From Dellaglioa kimchii (GTDB taxonomy: Bacteria > Bacillota > Bacilli > Lactobacillales > Lactobacillaceae), in NCBI RefSeq assembly GCF_046115505.1, contig NZ_CP170736.1:868001-932000 (forward strand): DNA of 64,000 bases, in the 5' to 3' direction. Positions 42,305-54,611 of the stretch are shown here, in pieces (the stretch's first letter is position 1; every line of letters begins with the position of its first letter). The position numbers were made by a program, and so were the translations under genes. The notes beneath the pieces were generated by a model that had not been told where the DNA came from, ran no database searches, and saw only the letters and a list, made by a program, of their open reading frames with translations.

Positions 42305-42333
42305 AGTATAATCGGTATAGACCAAAAAAACAA
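42305..42333 (-). promoter_or_regulatory. nagA promoter
   Basis: On the minus strand TTGTTT at 42328-42333, a 17-base spacer, TATACT at 42305-42310. Confidence 0.65.
42311..42325 (-). promoter_or_regulatory. probable NagR operator in the nagA promoter spacer
   Basis: On the minus strand TTGGTCTATACCGAT, close to the dre-type NagR/YvoA site (ATTGGTATAGACAA family) and containing the dyad GGTCTATACC. It fills the spacer between -35 and -10, the position for simple repression. Confidence 0.65.
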
Positions 42334-42346
42334 GGTCATATCAAAT

Positions 42347-43144
42347 TTAGTTTTTGTCTTTAGCCACAGTGGCATCAACTGCTTTAATAATAGAATTCAT
42401 AAATCCAGCCTCTTCCATTGCAAGTAATCCAGCAATAGTTGTGCCACCCGGAGATGAAACTTCGTCAATCAACTTCCATGGAACTTCATCAGTAGCTAAG
42501 ACCTTTTTTGCACTGCCTAGTACAGCTTGAGCAGCAATCTTAGTTGCTTTATCTTTTGGTAAACCATATTTAACGCCTGCACGGGCAAGCGTATCAATAA
42601 ATAAGTAAATAAATGCTGGTGAGCTACCAGCAAGAGCCACAAACGTGCTAAAATCTTGTTCAGCAACCTCCATCGTTTCACCAATAGTATCAAATAAATC
42701 AATACCTTGTTTCATTTGCTCATCTGTTAATACATCATTACCAACTAGGGCAGTCATACTTGCAGATACCGTTGCATTAACGTTTGGCATTGTTCTTAAG
42801 ATACCAACTGAAGAATTATCCAATTCTAGTTCTATTTCAGAAATTGAAACACCTGATACAATAGAAATTAGCATAGGTTTATTTTTTTTCACTGACTCTT
42901 TAATTTCTGCTAAAACTTTACCTAAGATAATTGGCTTAACAGCAAGAAAAACAACGTCAGCCTCACTAACCACCTGAGCATTACTACCTAACGCCGTAAA
43001 TCCGTTAGCTTCAGCGTAAGGTACATAGCTGGACTCTCGTGCACTGTGTACCAAAATTTCTTTTGGCGCAGTAAAATCCGCTTCTACTAAACCTTCAATA
43101 ATTGCTCGAGCCATATTACCAGCTCCAATAAATCCAATTTTCAT
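42347..43144 (-). CDS. proC: pyrroline-5-carboxylate reductase
   Basis: Makes proline from pyrroline-5-carboxylate with NAD(P)H. The 265-residue product has the Rossmann motif IGFIGAGNMARAIIEGL at the N-terminus, the conserved ILRTMPNVNATVSASMTALVG segment with the active-site region, and a C-terminal dimerisation domain with DEVSSPGGTTIAGLLAMEE. The ATG follows GAGGAAA. It is not in an operon with proA or proB here. It ends just before the nagA promoter region. Confidence 0.96.
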   Translation of the reverse strand: MKIGFIGAGNMARAIIEGLVEADFTAPKEILVHSARESSYVPYAEANGFTALGSNAQVVSEADVVFLAVKPIILGKVLAEIKESVKKNKPMLISIVSGVSISEIELELDNSSVGILRTMPNVNATVSASMTALVGNDVLTDEQMKQGIDLFDTIGETMEVAEQDFSTFVALAGSSPAFIYLFIDTLARAGVKYGLPKDKATKIAAQAVLGSAKKVLATDEVPWKLIDEVSSPGGTTIAGLLAMEEAGFMNSIIKAVDATVAKDKN

Positions 43145-43220
43145 AGTTTCCTCATTTCATTATTATATTTAATTACTATCCCCATCATACCGCAAAAAAA
43201 AATAAAATTACAAATGAAAC

Positions 43221-43250
43221 AAAAAAGCAGATACCTAAGTATCTGCTTTT
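43221..43250 (-). terminator. terminator after the tRNA-Tyr/tRNA-Gln pair
   Basis: On the minus strand AAAAGCAGATAC pairs with GTATCTGCTTTT, followed by TTTTTTG. It begins six bases past tRNA-Gln. Confidence 0.92.
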
Positions 43251-43256
43251 AGCTAG

Positions 43257-43328
43257 TTGGGTTAGATGGATTCGAACCATCGCATGACAGGATCAAAACC
43301 TGTTGCCTTACCGCTTGGCTATAACCCA
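43257..43328 (-). tRNA. tRNA-Gln (anticodon TTG)
   Basis: A 72-nt tRNA: acceptor TGGGTTA/TAACCCA (with the unusual U1-A72 pair typical of tRNA-Gln), anticodon arm ACAGG-TTTTGAT-CCTGT with anticodon TTG, T loop TTCGAAT. CCA is not encoded. Confidence 0.95.
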
Positions 43329-43342
43329 ATATTATAAAATAA

Positions 43343-43426
43343 TGGTGGAAGAGAGTGGATTCGAACCACCGAACCCGAAGGAGCGGATTTACAGTCCGCC
43401 GCGTTTAGCCTCTTCGCTACTCTTCC
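43343..43426 (-). tRNA. tRNA-Tyr (anticodon GTA)
   Basis: A class II tRNA with acceptor GGAAGAG/CTCTTCC, anticodon arm GCGGA-CTGTAAA-TCCGC with anticodon GTA, a long variable arm and encoded CCA (43343-43345). It lies 14 bases upstream of tRNA-Gln on the same transcript. Confidence 0.95.
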
Positions 43427-43492
43427 ATATCAGCTTTATCCGACTTAACTATCATACAAATAAATGGATTAAAAATCAAGCTTTTTTTTCAA

Positions 43493-44317
43493 TTATTTTA
43501 AATTAATTATTTGCAACGTAAATTTCCACTCATCAAAGAACGTATTTTTCGTCCACTCGTTATATTTTTTCCGCCCATATCCCACTGGCTTCGTATAATA
43601 CATCGTTTCATTAACTTGGATAGGATCATGTTTGATATGAAGGTGCCCAAATAAAACTTTTTCTACTTTATAGTATTCTAACAGATTTCCCATCTTTTGA
43701 CTACCTAACATGCCGTTTGCAACATTCCAGAAGCGATTATCATTATTAATTTTAATATACAATTCATTAGGTACAAAATGAGTCATAAATATTATTTTTT
43801 TATTTAATTGTTTCGCATTACACAATAATTTTTCAGTTTGTCTTAAACTTAATTTAAATCTCTCGACATCTGACATCGGTTGAACAATTTTACGATCAAT
43901 CCAATAGTTTGTTTTCCAATGTAGCATTTCTTTATCAGACCGTTTTAGCTGTTTTGAGTAGCTATAATCGTACCAACCATTATTACCTATAATTCGCCAT
44001 TCAGTGCCGGAGATATCCAAATATTGATTATGGAGATAAGAATCATTCACTACACTTTCTAGCTCATCAAATGTTACATTTTTAACCATGTCATGGTTAC
44101 CTGCAATAAATAAGACAACAATTTTATTATTTAACTTTTTTTTCAATTTAATAATATAATCAATCGTTTTATTAAAATCATTAAATAAATCTCCTGTAAT
44201 AAGATAATACTCAATATTTCTCGCTAATAGATAATTTACTTGTTCATCGATAATGATATCCACATCAACTTTATTAATATCAAAGTGATTATCACTACTA
44301 GTTGCGATAATTGTCAT
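43493..44317 (-). CDS. calcineurin-like metallophosphoesterase
   Basis: A 274-residue phosphoesterase, rich in Asn, Lys and Ile and more AT-rich than its neighbours. The metal motifs are in order: SSDNHFD near the N-terminus, YLITGDLFNDFN (about 38-49), FIAGNHDMV (about 71-79), FMTHFVPNE and LFGHLHIKHD. The substrate is unknown. The ATG at 44317 has GGAGGG; the frame extends four codons to a TTG that lies within the ribosome-binding site. It is preceded immediately by the dtpT terminator, whose T tract runs into this ribosome-binding site. Confidence 0.9.
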   Translation of the reverse strand: MTIIATSSDNHFDINKVDVDIIIDEQVNYLLARNIEYYLITGDLFNDFNKTIDYIIKLKKKLNNKIVVLFIAGNHDMVKNVTFDELESVVNDSYLHNQYLDISGTEWRIIGNNGWYDYSYSKQLKRSDKEMLHWKTNYWIDRKIVQPMSDVERFKLSLRQTEKLLCNAKQLNKKIIFMTHFVPNELYIKINNDNRFWNVANGMLGSQKMGNLLEYYKVEKVLFGHLHIKHDPIQVNETMYYTKPVGYGRKKYNEWTKNTFFDEWKFTLQIINLK

Positions 44318-44327
44318 ATTTCCCTCC

Positions 44328-44363
44328 AAAAAAAGATATGTTAATTAAAAATTAACATATCTT
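44328..44363 (-). terminator. terminator of dtpT
   Basis: A perfect 14-bp stem (44333-44346 with 44350-44363, three-base loop), followed on the minus strand by seven T residues that run directly into the GGAGGG of the downstream phosphoesterase gene. Confidence 0.9.
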
Positions 44364-44378
44364 TCATTAAAAATCTAT

Positions 44379-45836
44379 TTAATTAACGCCTTCCATTAAT
44401 TTATGAATTCTTGGAATAAAGAAACTCAACATAATACCAAAGGCAACAGTAATTCCACCAACTACAGCAAAGTACATTGATTCAGTAGCGGGTGTGTATA
44501 ACCGAACAATTTGTGAATTCAATGCTTGAGCAACAGCATCACTCAAGAACCACACACTCATCATTTGAGATTGAAAACTTTTTGGTGCAAGTTTAGTAGT
44601 AATTGATAATCCGACTGGAGAAACCAAAACTTCACCAAGCATAACCATCATCCAACTAGCAACTAACCATAATGGTCCAACTTTAGTATCTGTTCCAAAA
44701 AGAACACCAGGTAACATCATCCAAAGGAATGATGCTCCAGCAAATACTAAACCAATTGAAAATTTAGCTGGAGAACTAGGTTGTTTTGATCCTAATTTAA
44801 CCCATAACCAAGCAAATATTGGTACATAGATTAAAATGAATAACGGATTCATGCTTTGAAAGAAACTAGCTGGGAAAGTAAATCCAAAAGCACTTAACTG
44901 CGTTCTAGTTGATGCAAACATTGCTAAAACAACTGAACCTTGTTCTTCAATTGACCAGAATAAGATACTGGCAATAAATAACGGAATATACGCTGTAAGT
45001 CTTGATCGTTCAATTTTTGTTGTTTTCTTACTTGTTAGCATCATTGTAAAGTAATAGACAGGAATGATAACTGCAAGAATTGTAATTAAAAGAATGACAT
45101 TCGTAATATTTAATGACTTAAATAGGAACATAATAACTAAAATTAAAGCTAAAGCTATAATACCGATTGAAGACTTTTTAAGAATAGTTGATAATTCGTT
45201 AGGTTGAATTGGGTCATTAGGATATAAACTATCTTTTGTTAAATATTTTCTTCCGTCAAAGTAATATTGAACTAAGCCGAAAAACATCCCAATAGCTGCT
45301 AAAGAGAATCCAACGTGGTAATTATATTCTTGACCAACCCATCCAACTAGCAATGGTGCAATCAAAGCACCAATATTAATCCCAGATACAAAGATACTGA
45401 AACCAGAATCACGTCTTGGATCCTTACTATTGTATAATCCACCAACCATTTCAGAAACATTAGGTTTTAACAACCCTGTTCCCAATACGATTAACGCGAT
45501 AGATATGAATAAAGCAACTGATTTAAAGGGTGTTGCAAGAACAATATGTCCTAGCATTATTAGTATTCCACCAATAAACACTGTTTTTCTACTACCCCAA
45601 AGGCGATCACTAACGAATCCTCCAATGACACCTGATAAATAAATTAATGATCCATAAATGGACATAATTGACATGGCTGTAGCTTGATTATAACCAAGCC
45701 CATCCACTTCTGAAATCATATAGTATAAAAGAATTGCGCGCATTCCGTAATAACTGAATCGTTCCCACATTTCTGTAAAGAATAGTGTTGATAATCCTCT
45801 AGGATGACCAAAAAAGGCCGTATCTTTATTTTTCAT
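44379..45836 (-). CDS. dtpT: di-/tripeptide transporter of the POT/PTR family
   Basis: A proton-coupled importer of di- and tripeptides. The 485-residue product has about 14 membrane segments, as is usual for bacterial POT proteins, and the signatures FFTEMWERFSYYGMRAILLY (ExxERFxYY, proton coupling), GGFVSDRLWGSRKTVFIGG, GLLKPNVSEMVGGLY (PTR2 signature region) and SGINIGALIAPLL. The ATG follows GGAGGAAG. It is a single-gene unit with its own promoter and terminator. With PepC it belongs to peptide use, typical of amino acid-requiring lactic acid bacteria. Confidence 0.96.
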   Translation of the reverse strand: MKNKDTAFFGHPRGLSTLFFTEMWERFSYYGMRAILLYYMISEVDGLGYNQATAMSIMSIYGSLIYLSGVIGGFVSDRLWGSRKTVFIGGILIMLGHIVLATPFKSVALFISIALIVLGTGLLKPNVSEMVGGLYNSKDPRRDSGFSIFVSGINIGALIAPLLVGWVGQEYNYHVGFSLAAIGMFFGLVQYYFDGRKYLTKDSLYPNDPIQPNELSTILKKSSIGIIALALILVIMFLFKSLNITNVILLITILAVIIPVYYFTMMLTSKKTTKIERSRLTAYIPLFIASILFWSIEEQGSVVLAMFASTRTQLSAFGFTFPASFFQSMNPLFILIYVPIFAWLWVKLGSKQPSSPAKFSIGLVFAGASFLWMMLPGVLFGTDTKVGPLWLVASWMMVMLGEVLVSPVGLSITTKLAPKSFQSQMMSVWFLSDAVAQALNSQIVRLYTPATESMYFAVVGGITVAFGIMLSFFIPRIHKLMEGVN

Positions 45837-45884
45837 GGACTTCCTCCGATATAAATCTAGTGTATGTATTTTAATGCATTACAC

Positions 45885-45914
45885 ATTATACAATGTACAT
45901 ATATCAATAGTCAA
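45885..45914 (-). promoter_or_regulatory. dtpT promoter with overlapping dyad
   Basis: On the minus strand TTGACT at 45909-45914, an 18-base spacer, TATAAT at 45885-45890. A small dyad ACATT-GTAT-AATGT (45883-45896) covers the -10 and could be an operator, but no known regulator fits with confidence. Confidence 0.65.
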
Positions 45915-46191
45915 ATCAAATTTTTACTTATATCTCATCATTTACTACTTGTTTTATCATTTAACGTCTTTCCAATATGTGAAAGATTTCATGTCCATTA
46001 TTAAGTAATAGTGTAACAAAAAATGATCTATAGTATCTGCTATTTGTGCTAGAATAATCTATCAAGTGACGAAGCATTTTATATGGTCTACTTGAAGATA
46101 CTAACAATAAATTGAAAATTATTAAACGTAATGCTTACGGATCTAGTAATTTTAGGAACCATGTTTCCTTTATAATGAAAAATAAACCCAT
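45915..46191. other. intergenic region holding a transposase remnant
   Basis: Between the dtpT promoter and the rRNA terminator. The right part (46070-46180) encodes a transposase tail in one frame (annotated separately). The left part is AT-rich, and I cannot assign it. Confidence 0.5.
46070..46180 (+). pseudogene. decayed C-terminal fragment of an ISL3-family transposase
   Basis: In the frame starting at 46070 the translation contains YGLLEDTNNKLKIIKRNAYG and then SSNFRNHVSFIM, matching the end of ISL3-type (IS1165-like) transposases, whose DDE-domain tail reads like GPLEGTNNKIKxxKRxAYGYRNFxxFRxRI. An in-frame stop at 46067 cuts off everything upstream and there is no start codon. The rest of the element is not visible. 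It ends against the rRNA terminator. Confidence 0.65.
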
Positions 46192-46229
46192 AAAAAAAGC
46201 ATTGTCACAGAGTGACAATGCTTTTTTTA
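46192..46229 (-). terminator. terminator of the rRNA operon
   Basis: A perfect stem AAAAAAGCATTGTCAC / GTGACAATGCTTTTTT with a three-base loop and T run on the minus strand, about 40 bases past the last 5S gene. Confidence 0.93.
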
Positions 46230-46270
46230 TTCAGCAACGGTCGTAAAATTTTATTGTTTTATTTCTATTA

Positions 46271-46386
46271 GCATGGCAACGTCCTACCCTCGCAGGGGGC
46301 GACCCCCAACTACTCTTGGCGCTAAGAAGCTTAACTTCTGTGTTCGACATGGGAACAGGTGTATCCTTCTTGCTATCGCCACCACA
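46271..46386 (-). rRNA. rrf: 5S ribosomal RNA, distal copy
   Basis: A 116-nt gene, identical by eye to the copy at 46632-46747, with the 5S hallmark segments CGATAGC, CCTGTTCCCATG, CGAACACAGAAG and GGTAGGACGTTGCC. It lies downstream of the tRNA pair and is the last gene of the operon. Confidence 0.95.
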
Positions 46387-46425
46387 CTCTTTTACTAATA
46401 CATAAAACAATTTTGCAACCACTAA

Positions 46426-46498
46426 TGCCGGCTGCAGGAGTCGAACCTGTGACCCTCGGTTTACGATACCGATGCTCTACCAACTGAGCTAAGCCGGC
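46426..46498 (-). tRNA. tRNA-Thr (anticodon CGT)
   Basis: A 73-nt tRNA: acceptor GCCGGCT/AGCCGGC, anticodon arm TCGGT-ATCGTAA-ACCGA with anticodon CGT (reads ACG), T loop TTCGACT. CCA is not encoded. It lies five bases after tRNA-Glu, between two 5S genes. Confidence 0.94.
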
Positions 46499-46503
46499 GA
46501 AAA

Positions 46504-46575
46504 TGACCCGTACGGGATTTGAACCCATGTTACCGCCGTGAAAGGGCGGTGTCTTAACCACTTGACCAACGGGTC
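46504..46575 (-). tRNA. tRNA-Glu (anticodon TTC)
   Basis: A 72-nt tRNA: acceptor GACCCGT/ACGGGTC, anticodon arm CCGCC-CTTTCAC-GGCGG with anticodon TTC, T loop TTCAAAT. CCA is not encoded. It follows the proximal 5S gene. Confidence 0.95.
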
Positions 46576-46631
46576 ATATACATAAAAATGTGTTAATCAG
46601 TTAGATTAGCACATTTTTAAATTTATTATTA

Positions 46632-46747
46632 GCATGGCAACGTCCTACCCTCGCAGGGGGCGACCCCCAACTACTCTTGGCGCTAAGAAGCTTAACTTCT
46701 GTGTTCGACATGGGAACAGGTGTATCCTTCTTGCTATCGCCACCACA
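46632..46747 (-). rRNA. rrf: 5S ribosomal RNA, proximal copy
   Basis: 116 nt, directly after 23S in the normal operon position. It matches the distal copy at 46271-46386 base for base as far as I can compare. Confidence 0.96.
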
Positions 46748-46835
46748 CTCTTTTTTTGAGAAAACTTATTCTCTCAAAACTAGCTAATATTTATCATTGA
46801 TTTTTAAGCCGTACACCGTTTCACACCACTTTGTG

Positions 46836-51507
<4,672 letters not shown>

Positions 51508-51607
51508 AGTTGATTGCTCTTATTGTTTTGTTACTTTTTGAAACTAGCGAATTGACTTCGCAAATGTTTGCTCTTAACTCTTAGTTAAGAGACCCTACAC
51601 ATTTGAT

Positions 51608-51623
51608 TTGTCGAAAATTTGTT
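51608..51623 (-). promoter_or_regulatory. 16S processing stem, 5' half
   Basis: These 16 bases are perfectly complementary to 49901-49916 on the other side of 16S. The resulting long stem is the standard RNase III target that releases pre-16S rRNA. Confidence 0.75.
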
Positions 51624-51665
51624 CAGTTTTCAAAGATCTACTTGGTTGCTTTTGACAACTTTTAT

Positions 51666-51694
51666 ATCATATCAAGGATTTCGTTAATTGTCAA
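51666..51694 (-). promoter_or_regulatory. rRNA promoter P2 (proximal)
   Basis: On the minus strand TTGACA at 51689-51694, a 17-base spacer, TATGAT at 51666-51671: a near-consensus strong promoter about 160 bases upstream of 16S. Confidence 0.9.
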
Positions 51695-51760
51695 GAACTT
51701 TTTTAATTAATTAACTGGTCACATTTGAATTAGTTGTTTACTACTGAAGCAACGTTTATT

Positions 51761-51789
51761 ACTTTACCAAGAATAATCACCTTCGTCAA
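51761..51789 (-). promoter_or_regulatory. rRNA promoter P1 (distal)
   Basis: On the minus strand TTGACG at 51784-51789, a 17-base spacer, TAAAGT at 51761-51766, 95 bases upstream of P2. Confidence 0.8.
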
Positions 51790-51873
51790 GCCTTTATTTA
51801 AATTAAATCTAAATTAATGAATGTAATCGCATACATCACGTTGTATTATTACTTTTACTGCTGAAATAAAAGT

Positions 51874-51908
51874 AAAAAAGAGTATTGTCACATAGCGACA
51901 ATACTCTC
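51874..51908 (-). terminator. terminator of lysS
   Basis: On the minus strand GAGTATTGTC pairs with GACAATACTC (7-base loop), followed by six T residues, about 50 bases past the lysS stop. The arms echo the rRNA operon terminator (both contain ATTGTC/GACAAT). Confidence 0.88.
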
Positions 51909-51958
51909 ATAATAATATTATTCATCAAAAATAATCCTATAAAATATTCTAAAAACAT

Positions 51959-53458
51959 TTATTGATTATCATCTGGTCTCATAGTTGGAAATAATAACAC
52001 ATCTCTGATAGATTGTGCATCAGTCATTAACATGACTAACCTATCTATCCCAATTCCTAAACCACCTGTTGGTGGCATACCATATTCGAGTGCTTCAATG
52101 AAATCTTCGTCGATTCCTTCCGCTTCATCGTTACCATCTTCACGTTCTTCAACCTGGGCCTCAAATCGCGCTCTCTGATCAATGGGGTCATTTAACTCAG
52201 TAAATGCATTAGCATATTCTGTACCTAAAATATACATTTCAAAACGATCCGTAAATCTTGGATCATCTTCATTTTTCTTTGCTAAAGGCGAAATTTCTAG
52301 AGGATGTCCATAAACAAAAGTAGGATCAACAATTGTATCTTCAACAAATTTTTCGAAAAATTCATTAATGATATGGCCAACTTTCCAATATGTTTCATAT
52401 TTAACGTGATGTTCATCTGCCAATTTTTGTGCTTCTTCAACTGACATTTCTTTCCAAAAATCCACTCCAGTTACGGACTTGATGGCATCTACCATATGAA
52501 CTCTTGCAAATTTTTTATTAAAATCTACTTTTTTTCCATCATATTCAATAATCCCATCATCTGAAATTACATCTGCGACTGCTTTGAAAATACCTTCAGT
52601 TTCGTCCATTACATCATGAAAATCATAGTATGCGACATACGTTTCAAGCATTGTAAACTCAGGATTATGTTTTGTATCAATTCCTTCATTACGGAACACT
52701 CGACCAATTTCGTATACTTTTTCCATTCCACCAACGATAAGTCGTTTTAAATGTAATTCTAGTGCAATTCTCAAGTATAGTTCAATATCTAGCGCATTAT
52801 GATGTGTTGTAAATGGTTTAGCTGACGCACCACCTGCTTGATTATGCAGTACCGGTGTTTCAACTTCAACATATCCATTACCATCTAAATAACGTCTTAC
52901 TGCTGAAATAATTTGACTACGTTTCATAAATCGATCAAAACTTTCACGATTTGTGATTAAATCAAGATATCTTTGTCTATAGATTTGTTCTACATTTTGC
53001 AAACCATGAAATTTATCTGGTAATGGTCGTAAGGCTTTTGATAAGAAAGTAACTTCTGTTGGACGAATCGTTAATTCACCCATATCTGTTTTCATAACAT
53101 CACCTGTTATACCAACAAAATCACCAATATCTGAACGTTTAAAGATATGGTATGTATCCTCACCTACAACATCTTTACGGACATATAATTGTAAACGTCC
53201 ATCTTTATCCTGAATATCAGCGAAACTTACTTTACCTTTACCACGTTTAGACATTAATCTACCTGCAATAGTAGCTTTAATATCCATACCATCAAGTTCT
53301 TCTTTAGTTAATGCATCATACTTATCATGTAATGCTTTAGTCATATCTTTACGTTCAAAGCGGTGTCCAAATGGATCAACCCCTACTTCACGAAGTTCAA
53401 CAACCTTTTCTCGACGTACCTTTAATTGATCATTCATACTTTGTTCTTGCTTTACCAT
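51959..53458 (-). CDS. lysS: lysine--tRNA ligase (class II)
   Basis: Charges tRNA-Lys. The 499-residue product has the N-terminal OB fold for anticodon binding (AGRLMSKRGKGKVSFADIQD, about 66-85) and the class II core: motif 1 (MKRSQIISAVRRYLDGNGYVE), motif 2 (VFRNEGIDTKHNPEFTMLE, with the Arg) and motif 3 (GMPPTGGLGIGIDRLVMLMT). The ATG follows GAGGGA at seven bases. It lies downstream of dusB and ahead of the rRNA promoters, as is common in lactobacilli. Confidence 0.97.
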   Translation of the reverse strand: MVKQEQSMNDQLKVRREKVVELREVGVDPFGHRFERKDMTKALHDKYDALTKEELDGMDIKATIAGRLMSKRGKGKVSFADIQDKDGRLQLYVRKDVVGEDTYHIFKRSDIGDFVGITGDVMKTDMGELTIRPTEVTFLSKALRPLPDKFHGLQNVEQIYRQRYLDLITNRESFDRFMKRSQIISAVRRYLDGNGYVEVETPVLHNQAGGASAKPFTTHHNALDIELYLRIALELHLKRLIVGGMEKVYEIGRVFRNEGIDTKHNPEFTMLETYVAYYDFHDVMDETEGIFKAVADVISDDGIIEYDGKKVDFNKKFARVHMVDAIKSVTGVDFWKEMSVEEAQKLADEHHVKYETYWKVGHIINEFFEKFVEDTIVDPTFVYGHPLEISPLAKKNEDDPRFTDRFEMYILGTEYANAFTELNDPIDQRARFEAQVEEREDGNDEAEGIDEDFIEALEYGMPPTGGLGIGIDRLVMLMTDAQSIRDVLLFPTMRPDDNQ

Positions 53459-53529
53459 ATTATATCCCTCACTTAATTACATATTTCACTTACTATCATG
53501 CCAATTAACCCTGTAAAATGCAACTAATT

Positions 53530-54540
53530 CTATGCTTCTTTTTGCATTAATTTGAATTCACGTTCTTTTGTATCTTCTAAAAATTTATCAAATATCGTTA
53601 TCATAGAAGCTTCTGAATTTGCTTCATTCAATGCCGCTTTAGCACGAGCTGAACGTGAAATACCTTTTAAGTAGTATGCTGCTTGGCTTCTAAATTCTTT
53701 AGGTCCAATAACCTCACCCTTTATCTGGCAAAGTGCGTGCAAATGTTCTTTAGCAACTAAAATTTTCTCAGATGCTGAAGGTTCATCAATGAGTTCACCT
53801 GTTTCAAGGTATGTTGCTGTTTGCCTAATCATCCACGGATTTCCTAATGCAGCACGGCCTATCATAACAGCATCGGCACCAACTTCATCTAACATTTTCT
53901 TTGCGTCTTGTGGTGTTTTAATATCACCATTGCCCATAAAAGGAATTGTTTTTAAATTACTTTTAACTTCATGTAAAATATTCCAATCTGCTTTACCATT
54001 ATACAACTGGAAACGTGTTCTTCCGTGCATTGCAAGTGCAGCTGCACCACCTTGTTCAGCAGCTAAGGCATTTTCAACTGCTAAAATATGATCTTCGTCC
54101 CAGCCTGTTCTCATTTTAACTGTTACCGGAATTGACAGCTCATTAGTAACCGCATCAACCATTTCGTATACTTTATCTGGATCAAGCAACCAACGTGCGC
54201 CTGCGTCTGTTTTTGTTACTTTAGGCACAGGACAACCCATGTTAATATCAACTATGTCGGCTGACGTGTGTTCTTCAACAAACTTAGCAGCAGCAACCAA
54301 TGTTTCCTTATCTCCGCCAAATATTTGTACGCTAACTGGATGTTCTCTTGGATCTACAAACAACATACTCAACGTTTTTTTATTTCTAAATTGGATTCCT
54401 TTATCAGAAATCATTTCACAAACTACTAATCCAGCACCAAAATCTTTACAAATCATTCTGAATGCCGCATTTGTTACACCTGCCATAGGTGCAACAACTA
54501 CTTGATTAGGAATTAATATATCGCCAATTTTCCATTCCAT
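53530..54540 (-). CDS. dusB: tRNA-dihydrouridine synthase DusB
   Basis: An FMN enzyme that reduces uridines in the D loop of tRNA. The 336-residue product has the N-terminal VVAPMAGVTNAAFRMICKDF, VQIFGGDKETLVAAAKF, the DINMGCPVPKVTKTDAGARW block with the catalytic Cys, VKMRTGWDEDHILAVE and MIGRAALGNPWMIRQ (FMN phosphate site). The ATG at 54540 follows GAGGTG; the GTG at 54549 lies within that site. It sits between hslO and lysS, with a 71-base gap before lysS. Confidence 0.96.
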   Translation of the reverse strand: MEWKIGDILIPNQVVVAPMAGVTNAAFRMICKDFGAGLVVCEMISDKGIQFRNKKTLSMLFVDPREHPVSVQIFGGDKETLVAAAKFVEEHTSADIVDINMGCPVPKVTKTDAGARWLLDPDKVYEMVDAVTNELSIPVTVKMRTGWDEDHILAVENALAAEQGGAAALAMHGRTRFQLYNGKADWNILHEVKSNLKTIPFMGNGDIKTPQDAKKMLDEVGADAVMIGRAALGNPWMIRQTATYLETGELIDEPSASEKILVAKEHLHALCQIKGEVIGPKEFRSQAAYYLKGISRSARAKAALNEANSEASMITIFDKFLEDTKEREFKLMQKEA

Positions 54541-54611
54541 TCTATTCACCTCATCGTTTTTTACACTTACTATTGTTTAGTATCATAACACAAATCATAT
54601 ATTGATAAAAT

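Larger units (their letters stand above)
51508..51873 (-). other. rRNA leader and promoter region
   Basis: The 450-base gap between lysS and 16S holds the lysS terminator, two tandem promoters, a boxA-like TCTTTGAAAACTGAAC (near 51621-51636) and the 5' half of the 16S processing stem at 51608-51623. No protein gene is seen. Confidence 0.75.

Noticed and set aside
43303..43506. A 67-codon frame across the tRNA-Gln and tRNA-Tyr genes
   Set aside because: It is made of the complements of the two tRNAs.
46231..46561. Minus-strand frames across the 5S and tRNA genes
   Set aside because: They translate structural RNA genes.
46192..46747. The repeated 5S sequence as a possible transposon or direct repeat of unknown type
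   Set aside because: Both copies are full 5S genes with normal ends; the repeat is explained by gene duplication in the operon.
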